DNA from: DATBSK01 sp964501785
GTDB lineage: Bacteria > Actinomycetota > Acidimicrobiia > IMCC26256 > PALSA-555
Reading direction: 5' to 3'
Length of the DNA: 64,000 nt
Assembly (NCBI GenBank): GCA_964501785.1
Contig: CAZCUD010000012.1
Location: 1-64,000, forward strand
The notes under the pieces are model-generated. The model did not search any database, was not told the origin of the DNA, and saw only the letters and a program-made list of their open reading frames with translations. This document shows, piece by piece, positions 25,804 through 33,964 of this stretch (its first letter is position 1; each line of letters begins with the position of its first letter). The translations under genes and the position numbers were made by a program.

Positions 25804-25992
25804 GCCCTTCCGGCGCGCCGACCCCACTCCGTCGGGCGCCTCCGGCCGACGAGCCCCTGCTCCCTCGCTCGCCCCGTCTGGTCGGCTCGCAAGCTCCGCC
25901 CCCTGCCGCTCGCTCGGTCGGCCGCGAGGCGGCCGGGTCTCGCCGGCCTCCCGGCGCGACTCCTCCTCCGGGGGTCGGCGCGTCGGAAGGGC
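25804..25992. repeat. 22-bp inverted repeat in a gene-free region
   Basis: The 22 bases at 25804-25825 are complementary to 25971-25992 with one mismatch; the arms enclose 145 bases. Inside are shorter perfect stems such as GGCCGC/GCGGCC (about 25919-25933) and GCCGG/CCGGC. The whole interval 25796-26059 between the rib promoter and mog contains no credible gene. It may be a structured RNA, a two-hairpin terminator for the def-mog operon, or a relic of a small non-autonomous element; the sequence alone does not decide. Confidence 0.55.
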
Positions 25993-26059
25993 CGGGCAAG
26001 AAGCAGACACCCTTCGTTCGAGGTGCGGACCGCCCGCGTGCGGACGGCACTCGTTCGGG

Positions 26060-26551
26060 CTAGTGGGGGCGGCCGCCGGCGAGGAGATCGAGCGCGTGGG
26101 GGACGACGGGGAGGATGGCGTCGAGGCACTCGAGGGCGCCGTTGGTCGAGCCGGGGAGGTTGCAGACGAGGGTCGGGCCCACGGTGCCGCACACGCCGCG
26201 GGACAGCATCCCGAAGCCGCGTCCGTCCGCGTCGCTGACGCGGCGCATGGCCTCTGCGAGACCGGGCGCATCGCGCTCGACGACGATGCGGGTCCCCTCG
26301 GGCGTCAGGTCACGAGGGCCGAAGCCGGTGCCGCCGGTGGTCACGACCAGCCCGGCGAAGTCGGCGACCAGCTCGCGCAGCGCGTCCGCCACCGCGTCGG
26401 TGCCGTCGGCGCTGACCCGATGGTCGACGACCTCCCATCCGCGCTCCGTGAGGTGGTCGACGAGCGCGATGCCCGATCGATCGTCCCGCACGCCTTCCGC
26501 GACGCCGTCGGAGACCGTGAGGACCTTCGCCGCGAGCGAGCGGTCGGCCAC
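26060..26551 (-). CDS. mog: MogA/MoaB family molybdopterin adenylyltransferase
   Basis: A 163-residue molybdenum-cofactor protein that adenylates or binds molybdopterin. The family motif VVTTGGTGFGPRDLTPEGT (69-87) and GTVGPTLVCNLPGS are clear. GTG 26551 begins one base after the rpe stop, so it is co-transcribed as the last gene of the def-fmt-rsmB-rpe run. Whether it acts like MogA or MoaB cannot be told. No other molybdenum-cofactor gene lies in the window. Confidence 0.88.
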   Translation of the reverse strand: MADRSLAAKVLTVSDGVAEGVRDDRSGIALVDHLTERGWEVVDHRVSADGTDAVADALRELVADFAGLVVTTGGTGFGPRDLTPEGTRIVVERDAPGLAEAMRRVSDADGRGFGMLSRGVCGTVGPTLVCNLPGSTNGALECLDAILPVVPHALDLLAGGRPH

Positions 26552-26552
26552 G

Positions 26553-27215
26553 TCAGGCCGCGAGCGCGGCAGCCCGGATCTCGGCCGCCGCTCGCGCCTG
26601 GTCGTTCGCCTCGAAGATGGCGCTGCCCGCCACCAGGATGTCGACGCCCGCGTCGTACACCTGCTTCGCGTTGTCGTGCTTGATGCCGCCGTCGATCTCG
26701 ATCTCGACCGGCAGCCCCTGCTCGTCGATCGCCTCCCGCGCTGCGCGCACCTTGTCGAGCACCTCGGGGATGAAGTGCTGGCCGCCGAAGCCCGGGTGCA
26801 CGCTCATCACGAGCAGGAGGTCGATCTCGCCGAGGTAGGGCAGCACCTGGTCGACCGGCGTCTCGGGGTTGAGGGTGAGCCCGACGCCGATGCCGAGGGC
26901 ACGCAGCTCGTCGAACAGCGGTTGCGGATCACCGACCTCGATGTGGACGATGCAGCGGTCGGCGCCGGCCTTGGCGAAGTCGGCCAGGAGCACGCCGGGG
27001 TTGCTCACCATGAGGTGGCAGTCGAGGAAGAGCTTCGTGCGTGCCCGCAGCGCCCGCACGACCGGCGGACCGATCGTGAGGTTGGGGACGAAGTGGCCGT
27101 CCATCACGTCGACGTGCAGCAGGTCGGCCTCGGTCGTGACCCGCTCGACCTCGTCGGCGAGGCAGGCGAAGTCGGCCGAGAGGATGGACGGTGCGATCTT
27201 CACGGGGCGGCCCAT
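26553..27215 (-). CDS. rpe: ribulose-phosphate 3-epimerase
   Basis: It interconverts ribulose-5-phosphate and xylulose-5-phosphate in the pentose phosphate pathway. The 220-residue TIM barrel shows IAPSILSADFACL (7-19), HVDVMDGHFVPNLTIGP (with metal-site His and Asp), DCHLMVSNP, VMSVHPGFGGQ and EIDGGIKHDN. It is 12 bases after rsmB. Supply of ribulose-5-phosphate would feed the adjacent riboflavin operon, though the two are separately transcribed. Confidence 0.95.
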   Translation of the reverse strand: MGRPVKIAPSILSADFACLADEVERVTTEADLLHVDVMDGHFVPNLTIGPPVVRALRARTKLFLDCHLMVSNPGVLLADFAKAGADRCIVHIEVGDPQPLFDELRALGIGVGLTLNPETPVDQVLPYLGEIDLLLVMSVHPGFGGQHFIPEVLDKVRAAREAIDEQGLPVEIEIDGGIKHDNAKQVYDAGVDILVAGSAIFEANDQARAAAEIRAAALAA

Positions 27216-27227
27216 GCGTGACCGACG

Positions 27228-28514
27228 CTACCCGGCCCTCCGCCGGAGCCCGAGCACGTACATGCCGTCGGTCCCCGCGACCGACGGGAGCAGGAGGGCA
27301 CCCGGCCCCCACGCTCGCCACGGCCCGGGCGGCGCCGGGAGCACCTCGAGCTCGGGGTGCGCGCCGACGATGTCCGTGGCCAGGTCCCGCGTCTCGGCGC
27401 TCGTCAGCGTGCAGACCGAGTAGACGAGCGTGCCGCCCGGCCTCAGCAGCGCCGCGCTCGCCTCGACGAGGTCGCGCTGGAGGTCGGGCAGCGCGGCGAC
27501 GTCGCCGGGATCGATGCGCCAACGAGCCTCCGGTCGGCGCCGGAGCACGCCGAGCCCGCTGCACGGCGCGTCGACGAGGACGCGATCCGCCCGCCCCGCT
27601 CGCAGCGGCGGTCGCCGGCCGTCCGCCACGACCGGGACGACGGTGGTGAGGGAGAGGCGACGCGCGGCAACACCGACCAACCGGGAGCGTCCCGCATGTC
27701 GATCGCACGCGATCACCCGTCCCCCGGCCCCGACCCGCTCGCCGATCGCGGTCGCCTTGCCCCCCGGGGCCGCGGCCACGTCGACGACGAGCTCTCCCGG
27801 CGCCGGGGCGAGGTAGTCGACGACCGCCTGGCTGGCCTGGTCCTGCGGCGTCGCGCGTCCCTCGGCGATGGCGGGCAGCACCGCGGGATCACCGATCCCC
27901 CGCACGAGGAGCGCGCCGTCGACGAGCGTGCCCGGCTCGACGCTCGCTCCCGACTGCTCCAGCTCGACCGCCAGCGCGTCGGGCGTGGTGCGGGCCCGGT
28001 TCGGTCGCAAGGTCACGGCCGGCGGCTCGTTCGCGACCTCGAGGACGGCGCGCGCGTCCTCCGCACCGAGGTCGGCGCACAGTCGGTCGACGATCCAGTC
28101 GGGGAACGACAGCGCGACGGCGGCGTCGGCGGGCTCCGGCCAGGGCGGGCCGGTGCGGGTGAGCGCGCGGAGCACGCCGTTGACGTAGCCGCGAGCCCGT
28201 GTGGGGGTGACGGCGACGGCCTCGTCGACCGCGGCGTACGGCGCCACCCCCTGGAGCAGCTGCTCCACGCCGAGGCGCAGGGCCGCGCGCACCTCCGGAT
28301 CGAGGTCCGCGACGGATCGGGTGCTCACCCGCTCGAGCAGCTCGTCGATCCGGCGTCGGCCCCGCAGCGTCCCGTACACCAGCGCGGTCGTCTGGGCGCG
28401 CTCGCGTGCCGACAGGTCGGTCTCGCGCAGGATCGCCGGCAGCACGACGTTCGAGTACGCGCCGGCCTCGATGCGCACGAGAGCGTCCCGAGCGACGCGG
28501 CGCGCGGACGTCAC
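27228..28514 (-). CDS. rsmB: 16S rRNA (cytosine-C5)-methyltransferase RsmB
   Basis: A 428-residue protein with an N-terminal NusB-like RNA-binding domain (about 1-140) and a Rossmann m5C methyltransferase domain. It has the SAM motif VDVAAAPGGKATAIG and both cysteines of the mechanism, in VLVDAPCSGLGVLRRRPE and VYSVCTLTSAE. GTG 28514 overlaps the fmt stop (GTGA); the frame extends upstream only through fmt. In E. coli RsmB makes m5C967; the same site is assumed here. Confidence 0.92.
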   Translation of the reverse strand: MTSARRVARDALVRIEAGAYSNVVLPAILRETDLSARERAQTTALVYGTLRGRRRIDELLERVSTRSVADLDPEVRAALRLGVEQLLQGVAPYAAVDEAVAVTPTRARGYVNGVLRALTRTGPPWPEPADAAVALSFPDWIVDRLCADLGAEDARAVLEVANEPPAVTLRPNRARTTPDALAVELEQSGASVEPGTLVDGALLVRGIGDPAVLPAIAEGRATPQDQASQAVVDYLAPAPGELVVDVAAAPGGKATAIGERVGAGGRVIACDRHAGRSRLVGVAARRLSLTTVVPVVADGRRPPLRAGRADRVLVDAPCSGLGVLRRRPEARWRIDPGDVAALPDLQRDLVEASAALLRPGGTLVYSVCTLTSAETRDLATDIVGAHPELEVLPAPPGPWRAWGPGALLLPSVAGTDGMYVLGLRRRAG

Positions 28515-29413
28515 GCTTCGACGCGGGGCTCGGGTGCACGCACGCCGGCGCGCCAGTCGGGGCCGGTCATCACGCCCTTGCCCTCGGGCTGCACCTCCTC
28601 GAGGACGAGCAGCCCGTCGGTCGTCACGAGCCGCGCGGTCGCGTCGACCACGCCGGGCGAGGCCGCGACGGCGCCGGGGGCTGCGTGGGCGCGCAGCACC
28701 TTCACGCGACGCCCGTCGATTCGCGCCCACGCGCCGGGGCGGGGGTTCCCCGCGCGGACGAGCCTCGCCAGCTCCGACGCGGGGCGACTCGGGTCGAGCA
28801 TGAACTCGTCGACCGAGAGCTTCGCCGCGGTCGTCGGCTCACCGACCTGGGCGCGGGGCGTCAGCTCGTCGACCGCGCCGACCACTCGCGTCAGGAGCGG
28901 CGTGCCGAGATCGACCAGCCGCGCTCGCAGCTCGCCGGCGGTCTCGTCGGGCTCCACCCGCGTGGACGCGCAGTCGTACACCGGCCCGGTGTCGAGCCCC
29001 TCGTCGAGGCGCATGACGCACACGCCGGTCTCGGCGTCGCCCGCCATCACTGCCCGCTCCACCGGCGCCGCCCCGCGCCAGCGTGGGAGGAGCGAGAAGT
29101 GGAGGTTCACGAACCCGAGCCGGGTCGCGGCCAGGAGGTCGGGCGGGAGCAGCTGCCCGAACGCCACCACGACGCCGACGTCGGCGCGGAGCGCCGCGAC
29201 CTCGTCGACGAGCTCGCGAGCCCGCAGCGGCGTGCGGACGTCGAGACCGAGCTGTTCGGCCGCCGCCTTGACCGGGCTCGGTGCCGGCTCCCCGCGCCGG
29301 CCCCGCCGGCGGTCGGGCTGGGTGAGGACGAGCGCCACCTCGTGACCCGCGTCGAGCAGCGCGCGCAGCGGCGGCACCGCGTCGTCGGGGGTGCCGCAGT
29401 AGACGATGCGCAT
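28511..29413 (-). CDS. fmt: methionyl-tRNA formyltransferase
   Basis: It formylates initiator Met-tRNA. The 300-residue protein has MRIVYCGTPDDAVPPL and the catalytic triad in NLHFSLLPRWRGAAPVER (Asn103, His105) and DEGLDTGPVY (Asp141), with a C-terminal OB domain. The usual HASLLP is HFSLLP here. ATG 29413 is chosen because the Rossmann strand must begin there. It is 35 bases after def; def-fmt-rsmB is a widespread order. Confidence 0.95.
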   Translation of the reverse strand: MRIVYCGTPDDAVPPLRALLDAGHEVALVLTQPDRRRGRRGEPAPSPVKAAAEQLGLDVRTPLRARELVDEVAALRADVGVVVAFGQLLPPDLLAATRLGFVNLHFSLLPRWRGAAPVERAVMAGDAETGVCVMRLDEGLDTGPVYDCASTRVEPDETAGELRARLVDLGTPLLTRVVGAVDELTPRAQVGEPTTAAKLSVDEFMLDPSRPASELARLVRAGNPRPGAWARIDGRRVKVLRAHAAPGAVAASPGVVDATARLVTTDGLLVLEEVQPEGKGVMTGPDWRAGVRAPEPRVEA

Positions 29414-29448
29414 CCCGGACGGCTCACCCCGGACGGGGGGCGTCGGGC

Positions 29449-29994
29449 TCAGAGGTGCCGCGAGCGGTCGCTCCCGCCCACCGCGGCCGGCCACCCCGGA
29501 GGCCCGTCGAGCTGCGCTCGGCGCCACTCACGCAGCGCCTCCTTGCGACGGTCGGGGTCGAGGCGTTCGATGAGCATCGTGCCGTCGAGGTGGTCGATCT
29601 CGTGCTGGATCAGCCGCCCCATCAGCTCGTCGCCCTCGAACACGACCTCCTTGCCGTCGAGGTCGATCCCCCGGACGGTCACCAGCTTGGGTCGCACGAT
29701 CTCGAACTGCATCCCCGGGAGCGACAGGCAGCCCTCGTCGTAGGTCCACTCCCCCGACGACTCGACGATCTCGGGATTGATCAGCACCTCCGGCCCGTCG
29801 CCGAGGTCGTAGACGTACATGCGCTTGAGCACGCCGACCTGGGGCGCGGCCAGACCGAGGCCGAGGGCCTCGTACATGGTGTCGACCATCGTCGCGGCGA
29901 GGCGGGCGAGCTCTCCGTCGAGCTCGTCGACCTCGGACGCGCGCTGACGGAGCACGGGATCGCCGAAGACGCGGACCGGGAACGTGCTCGCCAC
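29449..29994 (-). CDS. def: peptide deformylase
   Basis: It removes the N-formyl group from new proteins. The 181-residue metalloenzyme has GLGLAAPQVG (45-54), DEGCLSLPG (86-94, ligand Cys89) and QHEIDHLDG (130-138, the HExxH zinc/iron ligands). An extended C-terminal helix (WRRAQLDGPPG...) is unconserved. First gene of the def-fmt-rsmB-rpe-mog run; I see no clear promoter in the 43 bases upstream. Confidence 0.95.
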   Translation of the reverse strand: MASTFPVRVFGDPVLRQRASEVDELDGELARLAATMVDTMYEALGLGLAAPQVGVLKRMYVYDLGDGPEVLINPEIVESSGEWTYDEGCLSLPGMQFEIVRPKLVTVRGIDLDGKEVVFEGDELMGRLIQHEIDHLDGTMLIERLDPDRRKEALREWRRAQLDGPPGWPAAVGGSDRSRHL

Positions 29995-30037
29995 GTCACC
30001 AGGGTACCGGACGCCGTCGCGCGCGCTGCCCGCCCGG

Positions 30038-31402
30038 CTATCCGGCGCTCGGCACCCAGTTGCCGTGGAAGCCGTACGGCACCCGTCCGGGCAGGTGCAC
30101 GGTCGCCACCGGATCGCCGGTGAAGTCCTGCGCGTCGAGCACGACGAGATCCGAGCGATCCGTGCCCTCGTCGTAGACCAGCGTCAGCAGCCAGCCGTCG
30201 TCCTCGCCCGCATCCGATGATCGCGGCACGAAGACGAGCTCGCCGGCGTGGCGCCCGGGACCGAACGCGTGCACCTCGGTGGCGCCGCGCTCGAGATCGT
30301 GCTTGAGCGCGTCACCCTGGTCGAAGTCGTCACCGACGACCACCGAGTAGCCGTAGCGGTGCCGTCGACCGAGCACGCGCTCGTCGTGCCGGGGGAACTC
30401 CTGGCCTCGGTCGTCGAGGACCTCGGTGTGGACGGTGCTCGTGTCGGGCCTGATCGTCCAGCGCTCGAGCCGGGTCGGACCCTCGTTCGGGCCGAGCACC
30501 TCGCGGTCGAACATCTTGGGCCACCGCACGAGGTCGACGACCACCCCTCCGTCAGCCGTGTCGAACGCGTTGAGCGGGTGGAACACGTAGCAGGGATCGA
30601 CCTCGTGCCAGGTGACGTCCTCGCTCCCCGAACGAGGGAGGAGTCCGACGCGGGCACCGTGCTCGGGGTGCCAGCGGTACGGCAGGCTGACCCCCGACAT
30701 CGCGAGCTCGAGGTCGAACGTGCACGGGAGGTCGAACAGCAGCGCACGCGTCTCGGTGATCGCCAGGTCGTGCACCATCGGCTGGCCCGGCACCGGGAGG
30801 TCGACGTCGACCGACTTCGCGACGCGTCCGTCCGCATCGACGACGAGGTAGCGGATGCGGTCGCCCCAGCCCCAGAAGTAGGCCACCACGCACAGCTCGC
30901 CGGTCTTCGGGTCACGCTTCGGGTGCGCGCTGAAGGCGTGGTCGAGCGTGGCGCCCAGATCGGTGGGCCCGATGGTGTCCAGCTCGTCGGTGAGCTCGAT
31001 CGGCGGCGCGCCGGCCTCGACGATGGCGAGGGTCGTGCCGGCGTGTCCGATCACGTTCGTGTTGGCCGCGAAGATCCGCACGTCGTCGGAGTAGGGCGAG
31101 GGCGGCGCGGGTTCGCCGAGCGCCGCCGCGACGTCGGGACTGCGGACGAAGCGGTTGCGGTACCACTCCGCCTTGCCGTCGCGGAGGCGGATGCCGTGCA
31201 CCATCCCGTCGCCGGTGAACCAGTGGTGCGTGGCTGGGTCGGGTGCCGCCAGCGGGTTCGGCCCGTTGCGCAGGTAACGCCCGTCGAGCTCCGGCGGGAT
31301 CGTGCCCGTGACCGGAAGGTCGTGGACCGTGCGCTCGTCGCGGACGGGGCCGAAGTTCCCCGCCAGCCAGATGTTCTCGGTCGTCGAGGACGTTGCAGTC
31401 AT
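30038..31402 (-). CDS. carotenoid oxygenase family protein
   Basis: A 454-residue seven-bladed beta-propeller non-heme iron enzyme that cleaves carotenoids, apocarotenoids or lignin-type stilbenes. The four iron-binding histidines can be placed at His160 (FSAHPKRD), His211 (MVHDLAIT), His275 (YVFHPLNAFD) and His446 (YGFHGNWV). The N-terminal GRYLRNGPNPL motif is typical. ATG 31402 is chosen over ATG 31405 because AGGAGG then lies 4 bases upstream; it overlaps the tetR stop (ATGA). Substrate cannot be assigned and no carotenoid synthesis gene is nearby. Confidence 0.92.
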   Translation of the reverse strand: MTATSSTTENIWLAGNFGPVRDERTVHDLPVTGTIPPELDGRYLRNGPNPLAAPDPATHHWFTGDGMVHGIRLRDGKAEWYRNRFVRSPDVAAALGEPAPPSPYSDDVRIFAANTNVIGHAGTTLAIVEAGAPPIELTDELDTIGPTDLGATLDHAFSAHPKRDPKTGELCVVAYFWGWGDRIRYLVVDADGRVAKSVDVDLPVPGQPMVHDLAITETRALLFDLPCTFDLELAMSGVSLPYRWHPEHGARVGLLPRSGSEDVTWHEVDPCYVFHPLNAFDTADGGVVVDLVRWPKMFDREVLGPNEGPTRLERWTIRPDTSTVHTEVLDDRGQEFPRHDERVLGRRHRYGYSVVVGDDFDQGDALKHDLERGATEVHAFGPGRHAGELVFVPRSSDAGEDDGWLLTLVYDEGTDRSDLVVLDAQDFTGDPVATVHLPGRVPYGFHGNWVPSAG

Positions 31403-32046
31403 CATGCCTCCTGGTCGGTCAGGTTCGGAGCGGGAGAGCTCGGAGTCGTGGGTGCGGTCACGATCCGCAGGGCCAGCGCGAGGAGACGGTCGAGGTCCGA
31501 GGGCGCGCCGGTGAACGCGACGGCCGTGCCGAGCGTGCCCGGGATCCAGAGCGTCGCGATCCCGTGCACGGTCGCCCACATGACGGCGGCGAGCTCGCCG
31601 GGCGCTTCGTCGGGATGCCAGCCGGCGGCCTGTGCCCCGGTGACGACCTCGACGAGCTGGAGGAAGGCCGCGGCGCCCGCTTCCAGGAGCTCCGGCTCCT
31701 GCGCGGCGTGGCGCTCGTGGCGGAAGGCGAGCTCGAACACGCCCGGGTTCGCGATCGCGAAGTCGACGTAGCCGCGCCCGGCCGCACGCAGACGCGCGAG
31801 TGCATCGGCGGAGGGCCCTGCGGCCACGAGCGCTGCCGCGACGGAAGCGTGGAGGTCGCAGAACCCCTGCGCCGCCACGACGGCCAGGAGGTTCGCGACG
31901 CCCGGGAAGTGCCGACCGGGTGCGCCGTGGGAGACCCCGGCTCGGCGGGCGATCGCCCGCAGGGTCAAGCCGTCGAGCCCCCGCTCGTCGAGGTGCTCCC
32001 GCGCCGCCCGCACGAGGCGCTCACGCGTGTCCGCCTGGACGACCAT
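31402..32046 (-). CDS. TetR family transcriptional regulator
   Basis: A 214-residue regulator with an N-terminal TetR helix-turn-helix (about 8-55, LTLRAIARRAGVSHGAPGRH) and a C-terminal ligand domain of the TetR_C WHG type (about 85-195). It directly precedes and overlaps the carotenoid oxygenase gene. Two palindromes overlap its promoter, so autoregulation plus control of the oxygenase is the natural reading. The inducer is probably an oxygenase substrate or product, which is inference. ATG 32046 lies 6 bases after a -10 box, so the mRNA is probably leaderless. Confidence 0.9.
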   Translation of the reverse strand: MVVQADTRERLVRAAREHLDERGLDGLTLRAIARRAGVSHGAPGRHFPGVANLLAVVAAQGFCDLHASVAAALVAAGPSADALARLRAAGRGYVDFAIANPGVFELAFRHERHAAQEPELLEAGAAAFLQLVEVVTGAQAAGWHPDEAPGELAAVMWATVHGIATLWIPGTLGTAVAFTGAPSDLDRLLALALRIVTAPTTPSSPAPNLTDQEA

Positions 32047-32047
32047 G

Positions 32048-32060
32048 TAGACATTGTCTA
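32048..32060. promoter_or_regulatory. TetR operator O1, perfect 13-bp palindrome
   Basis: TAGACATTGTCTA is a perfect inverted repeat about one central base, covering the -10 region immediately upstream of the tetR start codon. TetR proteins usually bind such palindromes. Confidence 0.7.
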
Positions 32061-32081
32061 CGAATCCGTGGACAGTGTCAA
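32053..32081 (-). promoter_or_regulatory. tetR-oxygenase promoter, TTGACA-17-GACAAT
   Basis: On the minus strand TTGACA (32076-32081, consensus -35) and GACAAT (32053-32058) are 17 bases apart. Six bases separate the -10 from the tetR ATG, predicting a transcript starting at or next to the start codon. Both boxes lie within the operators. Confidence 0.65.
32069..32081. promoter_or_regulatory. TetR operator O2, imperfect palindrome
   Basis: TGGACAGTGTCAA repeats the GACA-n-TGTC core of O1 and covers the -35 box. Centres of O1 and O2 are 21 bases apart, two helical turns, so two dimers could bind the same face. Confidence 0.6.
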
Positions 32082-32103
32082 CGGACTCGGAGGTTCGGCG
32101 TCG

Positions 32104-33945
32104 TCAGATCCGCAGTGGGTCGACGTCGATGCGGAGCCGTCCGAGCGCTCGGGCCGGACCGAGGTCCGCCGCGGCGAGGGCGTCGCACAGGGCCTCGACC
32201 GTGTCGGCGCGCAACAGGGCCCGCCCGTGGTTCGGCCCGAGGACGGTGAGGCGGTCGCTCAGCAGGTCGCACGCGGCGTCGACCGCGGCCGAGTCGCCGC
32301 TCAGCGCGGCGACGCCGCCGAACGGCGGGTACCCCAGCGCGCGCCGCCGCTCGGCGTCGGCCTGCTCGACGATGGAGGGGTCGCCGTCGCCGACCGCTCG
32401 CAGCACCTCGTGCTCGGGCACGCGCGTCTGGAGCAGGATCCGCCCTCCCCCGGCGCGGTCGCCGACGAGGCGAGCGGCGCGGACCAGGAGCCACAGCGCC
32501 TGCTCCGCGGCCCGGTAGCGAGGCGCGAGCAGCTCCTGGTCGATCTCCGGGAACGCCACGAGCGTGACCGGTCGGGCCGGCTCGGTCGGTACCCGGTGCA
32601 GCACGGCCTCGGTGCCCACCGCGATGTCGAACGCGGGCAATGGCGCGCTCGACGAGTCGACCGCCAGCACGTGTCGTCGGGGGGCCAGCGCGGCGATCGC
32701 GTCCCGCAGGCCGGTGACGCCGTGTCGGAGCCTGCTGAACCGGATCGAGCCGCAGTGGACGCACTGGAGCGGGCTGCGGTGGCCGCATGCCTCGCACGCT
32801 GCGGTGCCGTCACCCTCGGACAGGCGCGAGCCGCACCGCTCGCACTCGGCGATCGAGCCACACGACCGGCACACGAGCAGGTGCGCCCGTCCCTTGCGGT
32901 TCACGACCAGCAGCGCACGTCCCCCGGAGTCGAGCGCGCGCTGGATCGCGGGCCCGAGGGCCCGCGACAGGAGCCCGGCCCCGGGTGGCTCGTCGCGGAG
33001 GTCGACCACGTCCGTGTGCGGCCAGCCCCCGCGCATGACTGCCGCGGGAGCGCTCACCAGCGCGCCGCCTGCCAGCGTCACGGCCTCGACCGACGGGCAC
33101 GGGCTCACGAACGTCACCCGGGCCCCTTCGACGCGCGCTCGCTCGATCGCGAGCTCTCTCGCGTGCCAGACCGGGGCGCGCTCCTCTGCGAGCGCCTCGT
33201 CGACGTCGTCGAGCACGACGATGGCGGCCAGGTCGGGAACCGGCGCGAACACCGCGATCCGCCCACCGACGACCACGCACGCGCCGTGGCGCGCCCTCGC
33301 CCACGCGGAGGTGCGCTCCGCGGCCGACTGGTCCCCCCGCATCACGTGGACCTCTCGGCCTTCGGCCTGCGCCATCTCCGCCAGCACCCTCCCCTCGCCG
33401 GGATCCGGGGCGACGACGACCGTGGAGCCCGCGGGCTCGAGGAGCGAGCGCACGAGGTCGATCCGTGACGAAGCCGGGGGCCAGGTGATCACCCGCACCG
33501 GCGCCTCGGGCACCGCGATCGGTCCGGCCCGCTCGGGGAACACCGCGACGTGGCCCTCCGGCCGCGGGCCCGGTGCGACCGCGTTCGGTGGTGAGGCGGC
33601 GCGCAGGAACGGTGCACGCGGGCCGGCCCAGCGCCATGCGCCGAAGGCGGTGAGCGCGACCACCGCCGGCGGTGGCCCGGCCGACGACACCTTGAAGATC
33701 GGACGCACGCGCGACCGCTCGACCTCGGGCGACACCCCGCTCTCCAGCACCCATCCCCGCACCCGCCGGCCGTGCAAGGGGACCCGCACGACCGTGCCCA
33801 CGATCACCTCGGGCGCGACGTCGTCGGGGATCGCGTAGTCGAAGGCCCGATCGACGGCCGGGACGTCGGGCAGGACCCGGTCGATCCGTCCGCCGCCCTC
33901 GGCGCGCGCGTCCGGCGCGTCGGGCGGCGTCGGAGCCGTGCTCAG
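32104..33945 (-). CDS. priA: primosomal protein PriA, helicase-degenerate, probable CTG start
   Basis: PriA reloads replisomes at stalled forks. About 613 residues: a 3'-end-binding domain beginning RIDRVLPDVPAVDRAFDYAI, a remnant helicase region, an eight-cysteine zinc region (CRSCGSIAECERCGSR...CEACGHRSPLQCVHCGS) and the C-terminal PriA domains. The Walker A is lost (a PPASSRID segment stands in its place) and the DEEH box reads LDDVDE, as known for actinobacterial PriA-like proteins, so it is probably not a helicase. No ATG, GTG or TTG occurs in frame between the metK stop and the conserved N-terminus; the first canonical codon, GTG 33807, would remove 46 residues. CTG 33945, 19 bases after metK, is my best start. 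Confidence 0.85.
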   Translation of the reverse strand: MSTAPTPPDAPDARAEGGGRIDRVLPDVPAVDRAFDYAIPDDVAPEVIVGTVVRVPLHGRRVRGWVLESGVSPEVERSRVRPIFKVSSAGPPPAVVALTAFGAWRWAGPRAPFLRAASPPNAVAPGPRPEGHVAVFPERAGPIAVPEAPVRVITWPPASSRIDLVRSLLEPAGSTVVVAPDPGEGRVLAEMAQAEGREVHVMRGDQSAAERTSAWARARHGACVVVGGRIAVFAPVPDLAAIVVLDDVDEALAEERAPVWHARELAIERARVEGARVTFVSPCPSVEAVTLAGGALVSAPAAVMRGGWPHTDVVDLRDEPPGAGLLSRALGPAIQRALDSGGRALLVVNRKGRAHLLVCRSCGSIAECERCGSRLSEGDGTAACEACGHRSPLQCVHCGSIRFSRLRHGVTGLRDAIAALAPRRHVLAVDSSSAPLPAFDIAVGTEAVLHRVPTEPARPVTLVAFPEIDQELLAPRYRAAEQALWLLVRAARLVGDRAGGGRILLQTRVPEHEVLRAVGDGDPSIVEQADAERRRALGYPPFGGVAALSGDSAAVDAACDLLSDRLTVLGPNHGRALLRADTVEALCDALAAADLGPARALGRLRIDVDPLRI

Positions 33946-33964
33946 CGCGCCGAGACCCGGCTGC

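Noticed and set aside
32104..33945. priA as a pseudogene because its helicase motifs are lost
   Set aside because: Loss of the ATPase motifs is the norm for actinobacterial PriA; the frame and zinc cysteines are intact.
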